64,000 nucleotides of DNA from Pelomonas sp. BJYL3 (GTDB lineage Bacteria; Pseudomonadota; Gammaproteobacteria; Burkholderiales; Burkholderiaceae_C), in NCBI RefSeq assembly GCF_027257975.1, contig NZ_JANZKX010000004.1, positions 372,001-436,000 on the forward strand, given 5' to 3'. Under the pieces are notes generated by a model. It worked only from the letters and a program-made list of their open reading frames with translations, was not told the DNA's origin and made no database searches. Positions 63,137 to 64,000 of this stretch are shown here, piece after piece. A program made the translations under genes and the position numbers. Positions within the stretch are counted from its first letter, which is position 1; every line of letters begins with the position of its first letter.

Positions 63137-63771
63137 TCATCGGAGCGGCTTGACTCTTGCAACTTCAGCCCACCATCTGTCGGCTGGCCAGCCAATCAAA
63201 GCGATGGCCGCCGTCAATGCCGTACCCTCAAAGCCCTCACCCTTCCCGATCGAGATGCCCCGCACAGTCATGCAACGCAAGGCCCCGCTGGAGTTGGCTG
63301 CCGTCTGGAGCATCGTTCCGCGGGATGGCTCGATACGTGGTCCACAGCAGTGCGCGGAAACTGCCTCTCGCACACCCGGGCCACTGGCATTGAAGGCAGT
63401 GCTGCCCAGCCTTCCCATCGATGGGCGGCCAGCAGTTCCTCGCCGCTGCGACTGCGGCGACTCATGGATCCCGGCTCACCTGAGGACAGCGCCACTTGCC
63501 CGCCTTCGGCAGCCGTGATCAGCTAATGCTGAATGAGCTCCCATTCGCAATGGCCGGACAGGCTGGGGCCCAGCACTGTCGGGCTGTGAGCGCCGCGCAC
63601 CAGGCCACCGTTCTCGAAATGCTGTTGCACCGCCTATGCGGGTCCCTGCACCATGCCCAGCGGCGAAGCGCCGATGAGGGCGCACGCGGCCTCCTGCCGC
63701 CAGCGATGCCAGCTGTCCGTCCTGTTCACGGTCTTCCCTCCCGTTGAAGCCGCCATCTCTAGTGCAGCCAT
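63137..63771 (-). pseudogene. possible decayed gene upstream of the Rhs gene
   Basis: On the minus strand a frame starting ATG at 63771 reads MAALEMAASTGGKTV, WHRWRQEAACALIGASPLGM, then an in-frame TAG (63634-63636) and a further protein-like stretch (HFENGGLVRGAHSPTVLGPS) before another TAG (63523-63525). Beyond that the frame stays open (ITAAEGGQVALSSGEPGS), and the next frame reads GKGEGFEGTALTAAIALIGW until 63137. Two in-frame stops and a frame change suggest a remnant, but no family is recognised and it may simply be non-coding. Confidence 0.25.
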
Positions 63772-64000
63772 TTTGTTGATTGACCCACGTCGTATCGCCC
63801 GGGGCCACACGCAAGCGCTTTATCAATTCCCCCCGATGTCTCAACCGGGTGCCATTGACCGATAGATGTGCCCAGACACGGATCGGTGATGCTTTGAAAA
63901 GGTCCGGGCGCGGCGATTCTCCTTGGTCGCCCCCTACTTCAACCCTGTCAGCTCTGACAGCGTCTTCGCAGCAAGGGGCGGCATTCGAACAACTGCGGCA
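63772..64000. other. right edge of the window, no gene recognised
   Basis: Sequence after the possible pseudogene has no convincing open frame or RNA gene. Any gene crossing the right boundary cannot be recognised from what is present. Confidence 0.4.

Overview
The window is chromosomal DNA from a high-GC betaproteobacterium. The GC-saturated codon usage, the gene content (LplT, RadA, IlvE, DUF1800/DUF1501 pair, Oar-like TonB receptor, cytochrome c5) and the families suggest Burkholderiales of the Roseateles/Pelomonas/Mitsuaria type. The genus is inferred from gene families and no database was searched.

Positions 1 to about 34,200 are ordinary core-genome sequence. In order they hold an alpha/beta hydrolase and an aromatic aminotransferase, a DUF2332-like protein, a Crp/Fnr regulator convergent with a RoxA-like di-heme cytochrome c lipoprotein, glutathione peroxidase, two EamA exporters, an SGNH hydrolase, LplT, alanine racemase, a 1020-residue TonB-dependent receptor, a PspC protein, a LysE exporter, RadA, a PilZ-like protein, a CHASE-PAS-GGDEF diguanylate cyclase, an M15-like peptidase/exported-protein pair, IlvE with a small zinc protein, a YheT-like hydrolase, an ABC exporter whose permease is frameshifted near its 3' end, a periplasmic binding protein, cytochrome c5, and a Tat-exported DUF1800/DUF1501 pair. 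The block ends at a tRNA-Arg (CCG).

At the tRNA the base composition and codon use change. From about 34,230 to 49,270 lies what I read as a Tn7-like transposon: a natural TnsA-TnsB fusion, a TnsC ATPase and a TniQ protein in a tightly overlapping operon, with inverted-order sequence motifs shared by the two ends. Its cargo is a Gabija-like OLD nuclease/UvrD helicase pair and a two-gene module of a Ser/Thr kinase fused to a superfamily 1 helicase plus a winged-helix/degenerate-PLD-like partner. That second module is the best candidate here for an undescribed defence system.

From about 49,290 to 57,900 accessory DNA continues: a winged-helix protein, a membrane KAP-family NTPase with an uncharacterised partner, a membrane-anchored GIY-YIG (T5orf172-like) protein with five cysteine-pair repeats, an XRE regulator with a repeated upstream motif, and small unknown proteins. 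The window closes with a 1600-residue secreted Rhs protein whose variable tail is a ParB/sulfiredoxin-like domain, coupled by a TGATG overlap to a probable immunity gene, followed by about 0.9 kb with no intact gene.

The 34.2-63.1 kb part therefore reads as a defence and competition island that grew beside a tRNA gene, using a Tn7-like element rather than a tyrosine integrase.
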